A stretch of 64,000 nt of DNA, taken from the NCBI GenBank assembly GCA_040901765.1, contig JBBDYG010000015.1, positions 124,001 through 188,000 on the forward strand, given 5' to 3'. Position 1 is the stretch's first letter. Every line of letters starts with the position of its first letter. Position numbers and translations under genes: made by a program. Positions 52,579-61,879 of the stretch are shown piece after piece. This DNA is from JBBDYG01 sp040901765 (GTDB lineage: Bacteria > Planctomycetota > Planctomycetia > Pirellulales > Lacipirellulaceae). The notes below the pieces were generated by a model. The model ran no database searches. It was not told the origin of the DNA and was given only the letters and a program-made list of their open reading frames with translations.

Positions 52579-53109
52579 ATGAGCGGACAAGCATTTGTCG
52601 ACCAGTTGCGGGCAAAGTTTGGCAGTGCGATTGCCGGCTCGAATTTCGAAAACCTCGACCCGTGGGTCGAAGTCACGCCAGAGGGCCTTGTCGAAGTCTG
52701 CCAGCATCTGCACGACGAGCCAACGCTCGCGTTCGATTACCTGAACTGCATTAGTGGCGTCGATTACTTCTCAGACGACGCGAAGAAGCTCGACAAACTC
52801 GGCTGGGAACCGCATGTTGAAGTGGTCTACCATCTCTTCAGCATGACCCACAAGCACAGCTTGGTGCTAAAGATCAAGCTGCCGCGATGGAAGAACGACA
52901 TCCCTGGCGAATTGCCGGAGGTTCCCAGTGTGGCCCCCATTTGGGCCACTGCCGACTGGCACGAGCGCGAGGTTTACGACTTGTCGGGCATTTACTTCAC
53001 CGATCATCCGAACCTACGCCGCATTTTGTGCCCCGAGGATTGGGAAGGCTATCCGTTGCGGAAGGACTACGAGATGCCGCTGGAGTATCATGGAATTAGG
53101 GGACGATAA
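52579..53109 (+). CDS. nuoC: NADH-quinone oxidoreductase subunit C
   Basis: 176 aa from ATG 52579; a long open frame running through the end of nuoA into this gene is not coding upstream. AFDYLNCISGVDYFSDD, EVVYHLFSMTHKHSLVLKIKLPR, VAPIWATADWHEREVYDLSGIYFTDHPNLRRILCPEDWEGYPLRKDY are the 30-kDa subunit signatures. Part of the peripheral Q-module. It is followed by a toxin-antitoxin pair rather than directly by nuoD. Confidence 0.95.
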   Translation: MSGQAFVDQLRAKFGSAIAGSNFENLDPWVEVTPEGLVEVCQHLHDEPTLAFDYLNCISGVDYFSDDAKKLDKLGWEPHVEVVYHLFSMTHKHSLVLKIKLPRWKNDIPGELPEVPSVAPIWATADWHEREVYDLSGIYFTDHPNLRRILCPEDWEGYPLRKDYEMPLEYHGIRGR

Positions 53110-53147
53110 GTCCGTTTTCAATCGATAAGTGGTGACGGAGAATTCTC

Positions 53148-53378
53148 ATGGTAAATTTCGCGTTCCCAGCGACGCCTGCTGAACTTCGAGAAATGATTGA
53201 CACGGCTGTTGAAGAGGCAGTGGATCGGCGGTTGGAAGAATTACTGGGCGACCCCGATCAAGGGCTGGAAGTTCGTGAGGAGATCATCGAGCGGCTAAAG
53301 AAGCAGCAGACACGGGTAGCATCCGGCGAACGCGGCCGGCCCATGGAAGACGTCGTCCGCGACCTCGGATTGGGATAG
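53148..53378 (+). CDS. RelB-type antitoxin
   Basis: 76 aa. Helical and acidic (AELREMIDTAVEEAVDRRLEELLGDPDQGLEVREEIIERLKKQQTRV), ending in RPMEDVVRDLGLG, similar to the short antitoxins found before RelE toxins. Its TAG stop shares one base with the GTG start of the next gene. It sits 38 bases after nuoC, within the complex I cluster. Confidence 0.78.
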   Translation: MVNFAFPATPAELREMIDTAVEEAVDRRLEELLGDPDQGLEVREEIIERLKKQQTRVASGERGRPMEDVVRDLGLG

Positions 53379-53647
53379 TGTCCAGATACGCAGTCCTTTT
53401 GATCGATGATGCAGATCAAGACGTTAAGCGTCTCGATTCCGCGGTCCAGCACCGAGTATTCAAGCGGCTCGAATGGCTTCGCGCCAATGTGAGATCAATC
53501 ACACCAGATGTTCTAACTGGAAAGCTCGCCGGACTCTACAAACTTCGTGTGGGAGATTATCGCGTACTTTATGAAATCCTACACGACGAACAAGTGATTA
53601 TGGTTCATGCGGTCGGCCATCGACGTGAAGTTTATCGAAAACGCTAA
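53378..53647 (+). CDS. RelE/ParE-family toxin
   Basis: 89 aa from GTG 53378. YAVLLIDDADQDVKRLDSAVQHRVFKRLEWL, then KLAGLYKLRVGDYRVLYEILHDEQVIMVHAVGHRREVYRKR is the RelE fold with its basic RxGDYRVLY strand and C-terminal HRREVY. Likely a ribosome-dependent mRNA endonuclease. It lies 27 bases before nuoD. Transcribed with complex I genes unless it has its own promoter, which I could not find. Confidence 0.88.
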   Translation: MSRYAVLLIDDADQDVKRLDSAVQHRVFKRLEWLRANVRSITPDVLTGKLAGLYKLRVGDYRVLYEILHDEQVIMVHAVGHRREVYRKR

Positions 53648-53674
53648 CAATCGCTTTAAAGTATCGGAAGTTGC

Positions 53675-54880
53675 ATGTCAGTAGCTATTGACGACCCGCG
53701 CGTCATCGAATTCGACGTCCGCACGGACGAGATGTTGGTCAACATGGGGCCGCAGCATCCCAGCACGCATGGCGTGCTGCGGTTGGTGCTTCGGACTGAT
53801 GGGGAAGTCGTTTCGGAAGTGACGCCCCACATCGGATATCTGCACCGTTGCGCGGAGAAGATCGGCGAGAATCTCACCCATCGGCAGTGGATTCCCTACA
53901 CCGACCGGATGGATTACCTGGCCGGGATGAACATGAATCTCGGCTGGGCACTGGCAGTCGAGAAGATCATGGGTTATCGAGTGCCCGAGAAAGGCCGGCA
54001 TCTGCGGGTGTTGATAGCCGAGCTTGGCCGTCTTGCGAGCCACCTCGTCGGCATGGGTGCCTACGGTCTCGATCTCGGCACGTTCAGCCCGTTTTTGTAT
54101 GCCTTCCGCGAGCGGGAACGGATTCTCGACTTGTTTGAGGAAGCGTGCGGGGCGAGGCTCACTTACAGCTATATAACGCCGGGCGGTGCAACGGCCGACC
54201 TGCCCCGCGGGTGGATTCAAAAATGCTCGGCTTTCTTGGATCAGTTCGAACCGATCATCGATGAGTATCACACACTGCTCACGACCAATGCGATCTTTGT
54301 AAAACGGGCAGCGGGCATTGGTGTGATGCCGGCCGAGATGGCAATCAGCTACGGCACGAGTGGCCCCGTGCTACGAGGCAGCGGCGTCGATCACGACCTG
54401 CGCCGCGATGGTGAGGAAATCTACACGTCTCTCTACGATGGCTACGCCTTCGAGGTCATTTGCGAACGCGATGGCCATTATCCGAGAGATCACGAATATC
54501 CCGCCGTACCCACCGAAGCGGTGATCGGCGATTGTTGGCATCGGTTCTACGTGCGGATGCTGGAAGTCGTGCAGTGCGTTGACTTGGTCCGTCAGGCGAT
54601 CGACCGCTACAGCACGAGCGAAGGCAGCTTCGGCGAGCCGATGAAGCTTAATCAGAAGATGCCCAAGGGCGAAGTGTATTTAGAGACGGAAGCCCCGCGC
54701 GGCCAGATGGGCTTTTACCTCGTCAGTAGCGGCGAAGCGATCCCGTGGCGGGCCCGCGCCCGCAGCAGTTGCTTCTGCAATCTGTCGGTCACCAGCGAGC
54801 TATGCCGCGGCTGCCTGATCGCCGACGTGCCGGCGATCGTGGGATCCCTTGATATTGTGATGGGGGAGATTGACCGGTAG
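53675..54880 (+). CDS. nuoD: NADH-quinone oxidoreductase subunit D
   Basis: 401 aa; GGAAG precedes the ATG. MLVNMGPQHPSTHGVLRLVLRTDGE with the quinone-site His-Pro-Ser-Thr-His, HIGYLHRCAEKIGENLTHRQWIPYTDRMDYLAGM, and the C-terminal NLSVTSELCRGCLIADVPAIVGSLDIVMGEIDR. The 49-kDa subunit forms the quinone pocket with NuoB. Full-length, with no internal insertion. Confidence 0.97.
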   Translation: MSVAIDDPRVIEFDVRTDEMLVNMGPQHPSTHGVLRLVLRTDGEVVSEVTPHIGYLHRCAEKIGENLTHRQWIPYTDRMDYLAGMNMNLGWALAVEKIMGYRVPEKGRHLRVLIAELGRLASHLVGMGAYGLDLGTFSPFLYAFRERERILDLFEEACGARLTYSYITPGGATADLPRGWIQKCSAFLDQFEPIIDEYHTLLTTNAIFVKRAAGIGVMPAEMAISYGTSGPVLRGSGVDHDLRRDGEEIYTSLYDGYAFEVICERDGHYPRDHEYPAVPTEAVIGDCWHRFYVRMLEVVQCVDLVRQAIDRYSTSEGSFGEPMKLNQKMPKGEVYLETEAPRGQMGFYLVSSGEAIPWRARARSSCFCNLSVTSELCRGCLIADVPAIVGSLDIVMGEIDR

Positions 54881-55073
54881 GTTGTGATTCCAGTGCGCTG
54901 TCTCACGACGTCGCAGATTAGCGCTATTACAACCGGCCCTTCACAGACAGTATCCTCTCCACGCCCCTTCCCCCTCCCCGGACTTTGTGCGATATTTCAC
55001 AATCTTTCCCGCGGTCTAACGTAGCCTGAGACAAAGCTTTTCCAGGCAGCGTATTTCTTCGGTTTCCCCTCGC

Positions 55074-56351
55074 ATGGCAATCCTCTTCAACAAGGCCTTG
55101 AACTGGATTGCCTCCTGGTTCGATGGCTCGGTTGCTGCCGATAGCGTTGCGGGCTACGTGCTGGCCGCGTTTACCCACGTCTTCTTGCTGATTAATCTAG
55201 TTGCCGTTGGAGCGCTCATTTTCATTTGGCTTGAGCGTAAGGTCGCCGGCCGCATTCAAGACCGCCTGGGGCCGACCCGCGTGGGCGGCAAGTTCGGCTG
55301 GCTACAAACCCTGGCCGATGGCATCAAGCTGATTACCAAAGAAGACCTCATGCCCGAGGGAGCAGACAAGTTTCTATTCAAAGTCGCGCCGTATGTAAGT
55401 TTCTGCGCGGCACTGGCCGCACTCATCGCCCTGCCCTTCGCCGGAGGCGCCTACCCGTTCGTGGCGGTGCATATGAACGTCGCGGTGTTCTTCATTTTGG
55501 CCGTGCTAGGCGTCGAAGTCTTCGGAGTGATCCTGGCCGGATATTCGTCGGCTTCCAAGTGGGCGCTGTTCGGTGCGATGCGCGAGGCCGCCCAAGTCGT
55601 GAGCTACGAAGTGCCGCTCGGCCTCTGCGCAGTGGTACCGGTGCTTTTGGCCGGGTCGATGGACCTGGTGCTGATTGGCGACTACCAGCAAGGTTGGTTT
55701 TGGAATTGGTACGTCTTCCACGACCCGTTTACGTTCATTATTTTCTGGGTCTACATCACCTGCGCCACGGCAAGCGTAAATCGCGCGCCGTTCGATCTGG
55801 CGGAAGCTGAAAGCGAGCTAGTAGCCGGGTTTCACACCGAGTATTCCGGCCTGCGGTGGAGCTTCTTCTTTATGGCCGAATACGGCTCGATGATGACCGT
55901 CAGCCTGCTTGCATCGATTCTGTTTCTGGGCGGATGGCACGGGCCGATTCCCATTGGCAGCATGTTGGGCCTCACTTTTGAAAATAGCTTCTGGCTCGGC
56001 ATCGCCGGCAACTTCCTCGGACTCGGCAACGTGTTGCTCAAAGGCTTTATGGGAGTCACCATCATGATGTGGGTACGCTGGACGCTGCCGCGGCTTCGCA
56101 TCGACCAAGTGATGATCACCTGCCTCAAGTACTGCACGCCGATCGCGGCAGTAATGTTCCTCGGGGCGGTCTTGTGGCAAGTATCGCTACCGGGTCGAGC
56201 GTTCTTCGGAATAGCCGCAGTTTCGTCGGAAATTCACGAACTGCGGGAGCCGTGGATGACCCCGACCGCAGTACAGAGCGTGGATCAATCGCCAATGTCG
56301 GTCGATTCGGACGGCGGACTTGTCGTCCATGCGCGGCAGGCGGGAAACTGA
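55074..56351 (+). CDS. nuoH: NADH-quinone oxidoreductase subunit H
   Basis: 425 aa. IFIWLERKVAGRIQDRLGPTRVGGKFGWLQTLADGIKLITKEDLMP is the family signature; PFDLAEAESELVAGFHTEYSGLRWSFFFMAEYGSM is the second. Eight or so membrane helices. The C-terminal 60 residues after LPGRAFFGIAAVSSE are a non-conserved tail. Membrane subunit next to the quinone site. The gap from nuoD (about 190 bases) is the largest in the cluster. Confidence 0.97.
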   Translation: MAILFNKALNWIASWFDGSVAADSVAGYVLAAFTHVFLLINLVAVGALIFIWLERKVAGRIQDRLGPTRVGGKFGWLQTLADGIKLITKEDLMPEGADKFLFKVAPYVSFCAALAALIALPFAGGAYPFVAVHMNVAVFFILAVLGVEVFGVILAGYSSASKWALFGAMREAAQVVSYEVPLGLCAVVPVLLAGSMDLVLIGDYQQGWFWNWYVFHDPFTFIIFWVYITCATASVNRAPFDLAEAESELVAGFHTEYSGLRWSFFFMAEYGSMMTVSLLASILFLGGWHGPIPIGSMLGLTFENSFWLGIAGNFLGLGNVLLKGFMGVTIMMWVRWTLPRLRIDQVMITCLKYCTPIAAVMFLGAVLWQVSLPGRAFFGIAAVSSEIHELREPWMTPTAVQSVDQSPMSVDSDGGLVVHARQAGN

Positions 56352-56355
56352 CTCG

Positions 56356-56937
56356 ATGCAGGCAATCAACTGGGCTTCGGTATTCTTCTTATTGTTGGCT
56401 GGGCTGGCGTGCGCATTCGCGATTGCCGTGGTCGTGACCGGTAACATCGTTCGGATGGCGTTCTATCTCGTGTTATCGCTGGCCGCGACGTCGGGCTTGT
56501 TCTTCCTCGCGGGGGCGGACTTCGTCGGGGCGATGCAGCTACTGATCTATGTCGGTGGCACGCTGGTGCTATTGATCTTCGGTGTAATGCTTACGTCGCA
56601 GGCGCCGTTTATTAACATGCGGACCGGCAGCGGCGAATTGCTGATCGCGCTCGCGCTCGGCGGCACAATATTCGGCGTGCTGGCGTTCGCGGCGTTCTCG
56701 ATTCCCGAATGGCGCAACGGCGAGCTCGCCGCGGTGGGGCCATCGCTACCGTCGCAAACCGCCGGCCCGATTGGCATGGGTCTATTAGGTGCCCGCGTCG
56801 ATGCCGAGAGCATTGACGACGACAAGGCGGGCTACCTACTGGTATTTGAAATTATTTCCGTTCACCTGCTTGTAGTATTAGTCGGAGCCGCCTACTTGGC
56901 CCGCGCCAAACGCCGCCGCGACGCGCTTCCCGCTTGA
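56356..56937 (+). CDS. nuoJ: NADH-quinone oxidoreductase subunit J
   Basis: 193 aa from ATG 56356 (MQAINWASVFFLLLAGLACAFAIAVVVTGNIVRMAFYLVLSLAATSGLFFLAGADFVGAMQLLIYVGGTLVLLIFGVMLT), the conserved first three helices with the pi-bulge region. A Pro/Gly-rich loop precedes the last helix (LVFEIISVHLLVVLVGAAYLARAK). Starts 4 bases after nuoH. Confidence 0.95.
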   Translation: MQAINWASVFFLLLAGLACAFAIAVVVTGNIVRMAFYLVLSLAATSGLFFLAGADFVGAMQLLIYVGGTLVLLIFGVMLTSQAPFINMRTGSGELLIALALGGTIFGVLAFAAFSIPEWRNGELAAVGPSLPSQTAGPIGMGLLGARVDAESIDDDKAGYLLVFEIISVHLLVVLVGAAYLARAKRRRDALPA

Positions 56938-56942
56938 CGGTC

Positions 56943-56975
56943 CACAAATCATCAATCAGCAATCATAAATCATAA
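56943..56975. repeat. Heptad repeat before nuoK
   Basis: AATCATC-AATCAGC-AATCATA-AATCATA-AATG: four heptads running directly into the nuoK start codon. One arm only; no ribosome site is visible between nuoJ and nuoK. Confidence 0.8.
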
Positions 56976-57332
56976 ATGTACTTTCCCCTCGCCAATCTGC
57001 TCACTGAGCCAGTCGGGGTTGCCCATTATATGGTCGTCGGCGCGCTGATGTTCGTGTGCGGAGTGATCTGCATGGCGACCAAGCGGAATGCATTGGGCAT
57101 CCTGATGGGCATCGAGCTGGTGCTCAACGGCGCAAACGTGAACTTCGTCGCCATCGGCAGCCCGTACCTTCGTGGCGACGCCGGCGACATCGGCCTGGAT
57201 GGCCAATTGATCGCCTTGTTCGTCATCGTCCTGGCAGCGGCTGAGGCCGCTGTGGCACTGGCGATCGCGCTCAACTTTTACAACAGTTTCAGCACCATCG
57301 ACGTCGATCGTGCCGACCAGCTCCACGGCTAA
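56976..57332 (+). CDS. nuoK: NADH-quinone oxidoreductase subunit K
   Basis: 118 aa, three helices. YMVVGALMFVCGVICMATKRNALGILMGIELVLNGANVNFVAIGSPY carries the helix-2 Glu; LFVIVLAAAEAAVALAIALNFYNSF carries the helix-3 Glu. Both are needed for proton pumping. Slightly longer than the usual 100 residues because of the N-terminus and a C-terminal tail. Confidence 0.96.
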   Translation: MYFPLANLLTEPVGVAHYMVVGALMFVCGVICMATKRNALGILMGIELVLNGANVNFVAIGSPYLRGDAGDIGLDGQLIALFVIVLAAAEAAVALAIALNFYNSFSTIDVDRADQLHG

Positions 57333-57375
57333 CCATTCCCTTTGTTCGGCTCCCTGGCTCCTGACGCCTTCCGAA

Positions 57376-59943
57376 ATGCCTGCTGAACGACTTCCACTGC
57401 TGCTGATGCTCGCCTGGCTCTTGCCACTGGCATCGTTCACAGTCATTTGGATTGGCTACAGCCTGCCGCAGATGGCAGGTCGGCGAGCAAGCTATGCAGT
57501 TTCAAAATTCGGCGGCTGGATCGCGTGTCTCGCGATTATTACGAGTTGCGTGCTCAGCTTCGTCGCGCTGTTCGGAGTTTGGTTGCCGGCGCATCACCTC
57601 GCATCGGCCGCTCACGGGCACGAGGCGGAACACCACGGCCAAGCCGATGGCCACACGTTGGTCGGCTCGTCCGACTTCCACTTGGTTGGGGCGGACGCCC
57701 AGAGCCGATTAGTACTTCATGCGGGTGGCCACGGAGATCACACCCACGGCGACGCTCACGCCGATCACCCCAACCGGCCGCCGACATACTATTCCGGCGA
57801 TTGGTACGCGCTCACTATCTTTGGCGATCTGAAGATCACCATTGGTTACTACATCGATGCACTCACGGTCGGCATGTTCTGTATGGTGACGCTGATCGCC
57901 TCGTGCGTTCATGTTTACGCCACCGGCTACATGCACGACGAATTACATGACGTAACGGACCACGAGGTGCATTTGGCGAACGGTGAATACCTCCACCGCC
58001 CGGGCCGATATCATCGGTTCTTCCAGTACCTATCGCTGTTCTGCTTCAGCATGTTGGGAATTGTCATCGCGGGAAACCTCGCGATGACGTTCGTCTTTTG
58101 GGAACTGGTGGGCATCTGCTCCTATTTCCTTATCGGTTTTTACATCGAACGGCATAGCGCTTCGACTGCGGCAAACAAGGCGTTCATCGTGAACCGCGTT
58201 GGCGACTTCGGGATGCTAATCGGTTTGATGGCGTTGTGGGCCAGCTTGGGAACCTTTTCGTTCGGCGACGCGCAAGACGCTCAAGGCAAGACACTCGTCA
58301 CAAAGTCCGGCGAAGTGGCCGAGCCGGGGGTCTTTAGCTTGCTTCGGTCGCCCAAGAACAGTTTTCAGCTTGCCCCCTCCGATGGCATGATCGCCGAGGC
58401 GGCTCCCGACCAAATCGCCGCCGCGGTCCGCGACGCCGAAGTTCTGGGGGCCGATGAAGCAGGCCTCGACGAGGCAGTCGCCGCCAAGGTCGCTGAGCTT
58501 CGGCAGGATAGCGATGTTCACCACGGCTATTGGCTATTACTGGTCGCTGGCGTAGGAATCTTTTGCGGCTGCGTCGGCAAGAGCGCCCAATTCCCACTGC
58601 ACACGTGGTTGCCCGACGCGATGGAAGGCCCCACGCCCGTCTCGGCGCTGGTCCACTCGGCGACAATGGTTGCCGCCGGTGTGTTCCTCGTTGGACGCGC
58701 CTACCCGCTCTTCGCACCCGAAGCGCTGTTGGTGATTGCTTATACCGGCGCAATTACGCTGTTCATCGCCGCGACGATCGCACTCACCGCCACCGACATC
58801 AAGCGGGTATTAGCCTACTCCACGGTCAGCCAGCTTGGATTCATGATGCTGGCCCTGGGAGTGGGCGGCTTCATTGCCGGCATCTTCCATTTGATTACAC
58901 ATGCTTTCTTCAAGAGCCTGTTGTTCCTTTGCTCGGGGTCGGTGATTCACGCCGTCCACACGAATGAGATGACCGAAATGGGCGGTCTGCGGAAGAAAAT
59001 GCCGATCACCGCCTACACTATGCTCATCGGCTGTTTGGCGATCATCGGGGCCGGCTTGCCACTGTCGCCGATCGGTTTCAGCGGGTTTTATTCGAAGGAT
59101 GCGATTGTCGAGCAAGCCTGGAGCTTTGCGAGCCACAATCCGAAGCATCTAATTCTATGTGCCGCTCCGCTCGTCGGCGCATTCATGACGGCTTTTTATA
59201 TGTTCCGGCTGTGGTACATGACATTCATCGGCAAGCCGCGGAATCATCATCGCTACGAACATGCTCATGAGTCGCCGCTGGCGATGACCGGCCCGCTTTT
59301 GCTGCTGGCCGTGTTTGCCGTTGGTGTCGCGTGGCATTTCCCGTTCACGAATCTGTCGATTACCAACTTGCTGGCTCAGGGTCAGCCGGTGGGCACGTCG
59401 GCAACATCGCACGGCGTGTTATTGGCAGATCTCACGATTCCAGCCGAGATTTTGAGCCACAGCCCCGAAGTGAAGATTCCCGCGGGTTTGGCCGTATGGA
59501 GTGTGGCGGCAGCGGGCTTCTTGCTCTCCACAATGATGTACGCCTGGCGGGTAATTGACCCGAGCGAAGTTCGGCAGACGTTTCTACCGGCGTACGGTTT
59601 CCTCCGCAAAAAGTGGTACTTCGACGAGCTTTACAACTGGCTGTTCGTGAAGCCGACGTTTGTGATCAGCTACGCGATTGCCGCTTTCGATCGGAACGTG
59701 ATCGACTGGTTCATCAACAAGTGTGCCTGGGCCTGTAAGCAAGTGGCCACCGTGGTCAACGACATCGGCGACCGCCGCATGGTTGACGGTACGGTCGATG
59801 GCATCGCCCGCGGCACTTGGGACTTCGGCTTGGCGCTGCGCAATTTGCAGACCGGCCAGCTACGGCAGTACATCGCGTTCATCGCCGGCGGCACCTTGAT
59901 GTTATTTTTGATCGCCACCGCCTGGTTCGCATTCGTGAGATAA
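57376..59943 (+). CDS. nuoL: NADH-quinone oxidoreductase subunit L, with His-rich insertion
   Basis: 855 aa (usual about 620) from ATG 57376. Core antiporter motifs: FFQYLSLFCFSMLGIVIAGNLAMTFVFWELVGICSYFLIGFYIERHSA, GKSAQFPLHTWLPDAMEGPTPVSALVHSATMVAAG and LAYSTVSQLGFMMLALGVGGF. There are two additions. Residues about 70-140 are His/Asp rich (HGHEAEHHGQADGHT, HGDHTHGDAHADH), a likely metal-binding loop. About 300-375 is an acidic loop (EVAEPGVFSLLRSPKNSFQL...). The C-terminal lateral helix region is present. Confidence 0.95.
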   Translation: MPAERLPLLLMLAWLLPLASFTVIWIGYSLPQMAGRRASYAVSKFGGWIACLAIITSCVLSFVALFGVWLPAHHLASAAHGHEAEHHGQADGHTLVGSSDFHLVGADAQSRLVLHAGGHGDHTHGDAHADHPNRPPTYYSGDWYALTIFGDLKITIGYYIDALTVGMFCMVTLIASCVHVYATGYMHDELHDVTDHEVHLANGEYLHRPGRYHRFFQYLSLFCFSMLGIVIAGNLAMTFVFWELVGICSYFLIGFYIERHSASTAANKAFIVNRVGDFGMLIGLMALWASLGTFSFGDAQDAQGKTLVTKSGEVAEPGVFSLLRSPKNSFQLAPSDGMIAEAAPDQIAAAVRDAEVLGADEAGLDEAVAAKVAELRQDSDVHHGYWLLLVAGVGIFCGCVGKSAQFPLHTWLPDAMEGPTPVSALVHSATMVAAGVFLVGRAYPLFAPEALLVIAYTGAITLFIAATIALTATDIKRVLAYSTVSQLGFMMLALGVGGFIAGIFHLITHAFFKSLLFLCSGSVIHAVHTNEMTEMGGLRKKMPITAYTMLIGCLAIIGAGLPLSPIGFSGFYSKDAIVEQAWSFASHNPKHLILCAAPLVGAFMTAFYMFRLWYMTFIGKPRNHHRYEHAHESPLAMTGPLLLLAVFAVGVAWHFPFTNLSITNLLAQGQPVGTSATSHGVLLADLTIPAEILSHSPEVKIPAGLAVWSVAAAGFLLSTMMYAWRVIDPSEVRQTFLPAYGFLRKKWYFDELYNWLFVKPTFVISYAIAAFDRNVIDWFINKCAWACKQVATVVNDIGDRRMVDGTVDGIARGTWDFGLALRNLQTGQLRQYIAFIAGGTLMLFLIATAWFAFVR

Positions 59944-59945
59944 AC

Positions 59946-60028
59946 CAGTAGGTCAGGCTTCGCCTGACGGCCTCACCACCAATCGCAAATCAATCGCACC
60001 GCTTGTCAGGTTGGAAAACCTGACCTAC
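59946..60028. repeat. REP-type unit between nuoL and nuoM
   Basis: GTAGGTCAGGCTTCGCCTGAC on the left and TGTCAGGTTGGAAAACCTGACC on the right, with a spacer containing AATCGCAAATCAATCGCACC, itself roughly 7-periodic. It ends 5 bases before the nuoM ATG. Confidence 0.8.
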
Positions 60029-60032
60029 GAAC

Positions 60033-61844
60033 ATGAACCTTAGCAATCCTGCCGTTTATCTCTCACTGGTGGTGTTTCTACCCGTCCTGGGATCGCTCAT
60101 CCTGGCATTCTTCCCGCGTGGCAGCGAAGAGGCCCAGAAGTATTTCACCCTGACGGTAACGGTTCTGGTCTTCCTGCTCACGCTCGGCATGTTCGGCTTC
60201 AGCGACGTGCAGTTCGAAGTCGGTCAGGCTGACATGCAGCACCTGTTTGCCTACGAATGGATACCGACGTTTGGCATTCAGTACCTGATGGGCATCGACG
60301 GCATTAGCTTTCCGCTGGTCGTGCTGACCGCCTTCATCAGCTTGCTGGCGATGGGGGCAAGCTGGAACATTCAGAAGCACGTCAAGGCGTATTGCATTCT
60401 GTTTTTGCTGTTGGAAACGGGCATGTTGGGTGTGTTCCTGGCGCTCGATTTCTTCCTATTCTACGTCTTTTGGGAAGTGATGCTGCTGCCGATGTACTTC
60501 CTCATCGGCGTGTGGGGCGGCCCTCGTCGAGAGTACGCGGCGATCAAGTTCTTTCTCTACACTCTGCTCGGCAGCGTGCTGATGTTGATCGCGATCTTGA
60601 TGCTCTACTTCAACAGCGACCTCACGAAGCTTCAACCCGAGCATCTGGCGGCGGCAGGCATCATCACACAGCAAGTTAACGATGAGGGTGAGAAGGAGTC
60701 AGAACAAGACGCTTTCAGCCGCTGGAGCACTTCCGACGACTTGCTCGCCGCGCGCTACAAGGAAGCCCGAGCGGCCGGCTTACCGCTGCCGACATTTAAT
60801 ATTTTGGCGATGCAACAGATTGGCCAGCATACGGACCAATTTAATGGCAAAATGTGGCTCGATAAGAGCCTTCAATGGTGGGCGTTCGTGTTGCTGTTCA
60901 TTGGCTTTGCCATCAAAGTTCCGAGTGTGCCGCTCCACACGTGGTTGCCCGACGCGCATGTGGAGGCACCCACGCCGATCTCGATGATCCTGGCCGGCGT
61001 GCTGCTGAAAATGGGCGGTTACGGCATCATTCGCATCTGCTACCCGATCTGTCCCGCCGCAGGTTACGAACTGGCCTTTATCGTCTGTTCGATCGGCGTG
61101 CTGAGCATGGTGTACGGTGCGTTCGCAGCATTGGCTCAGAAAGACTTCAAGCGGCTCGTGGCCTACAGCTCCGTGAGTCACATGGGATACGTCGTCCTTG
61201 GATTGGGCGTTTGGAGCGCTTGGGCCGGTACGAATTACGATCCTTACTACTGGCAGATGGGCATGAACGGGGCGATGTTCCAGATGATTGCCCACGGCAT
61301 CAGCTCGGCCGGCATGTTCTTTCTGGTAGGCGTCATCTACGACCGGGTCCATCACCGCGACCTCGACAAGTTCGGCGGGCTGTTTGCCAAGATGCCCGTT
61401 TACAGCGGTATCGCCGTCGGCATTTTCTTTGCTGGTCTGGGCCTGCCGGGACTGTGCGGGTTTATTGGTGAGGTGCTCGTGGTTCTCTCCTCGTGGAAGT
61501 ATAGCCAAGCCCTGGCGGTTATTTCGGCTTTTGTAGTAATTCTTACGGCCGGCTACATTTTGTGGACCATTCAGCGGGTCTACCTCGGACCCGAGTACAA
61601 AGGCCCCCATCCCGAAGCGCTCACGCCGATGACCGGGCGCGAGATGTCGATCGCAATTCCACTCTTGGTGTTTGCAATTTGGTTTGGTGTTTACCCGCGA
61701 TCCGTGCTTGACTACATGGCACCCTCGGTGAATCAGACCGTGGATCAACTCACCGAGTGGACGAAAGAGAATGTTCCGGCGGAGGATGCCCGAGCAGTGG
61801 CACTAGCCGGGCCGCTACGCGGGCCGGACTCCGGCGACCGGTAG
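60033..61844 (+). CDS. nuoM: NADH-quinone oxidoreductase subunit M, with insertion
   Basis: 603 aa. ETGMLGVFLALDFFLFYVFWEVMLLPMYFLIGVWGG, KVPSVPLHTWLPDAHVEAPTPISMILAGVLLKMGGYGIIRI and LVAYSSVSHMGYVVLGLG are the antiporter-like signatures. An extra stretch of about 70 residues (IITQQVNDEGEKESEQDAFSRWSTSDDLLAARYKEARA) lies between helices 5 and 7, unlike E. coli NuoM (about 510 aa). Proton-pumping membrane arm. Confidence 0.95.
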   Translation: MNLSNPAVYLSLVVFLPVLGSLILAFFPRGSEEAQKYFTLTVTVLVFLLTLGMFGFSDVQFEVGQADMQHLFAYEWIPTFGIQYLMGIDGISFPLVVLTAFISLLAMGASWNIQKHVKAYCILFLLLETGMLGVFLALDFFLFYVFWEVMLLPMYFLIGVWGGPRREYAAIKFFLYTLLGSVLMLIAILMLYFNSDLTKLQPEHLAAAGIITQQVNDEGEKESEQDAFSRWSTSDDLLAARYKEARAAGLPLPTFNILAMQQIGQHTDQFNGKMWLDKSLQWWAFVLLFIGFAIKVPSVPLHTWLPDAHVEAPTPISMILAGVLLKMGGYGIIRICYPICPAAGYELAFIVCSIGVLSMVYGAFAALAQKDFKRLVAYSSVSHMGYVVLGLGVWSAWAGTNYDPYYWQMGMNGAMFQMIAHGISSAGMFFLVGVIYDRVHHRDLDKFGGLFAKMPVYSGIAVGIFFAGLGLPGLCGFIGEVLVVLSSWKYSQALAVISAFVVILTAGYILWTIQRVYLGPEYKGPHPEALTPMTGREMSIAIPLLVFAIWFGVYPRSVLDYMAPSVNQTVDQLTEWTKENVPAEDARAVALAGPLRGPDSGDR

Positions 61845-61879
61845 GTCGCCGGCTATTGAACTGTATTTGAGTACCCACT

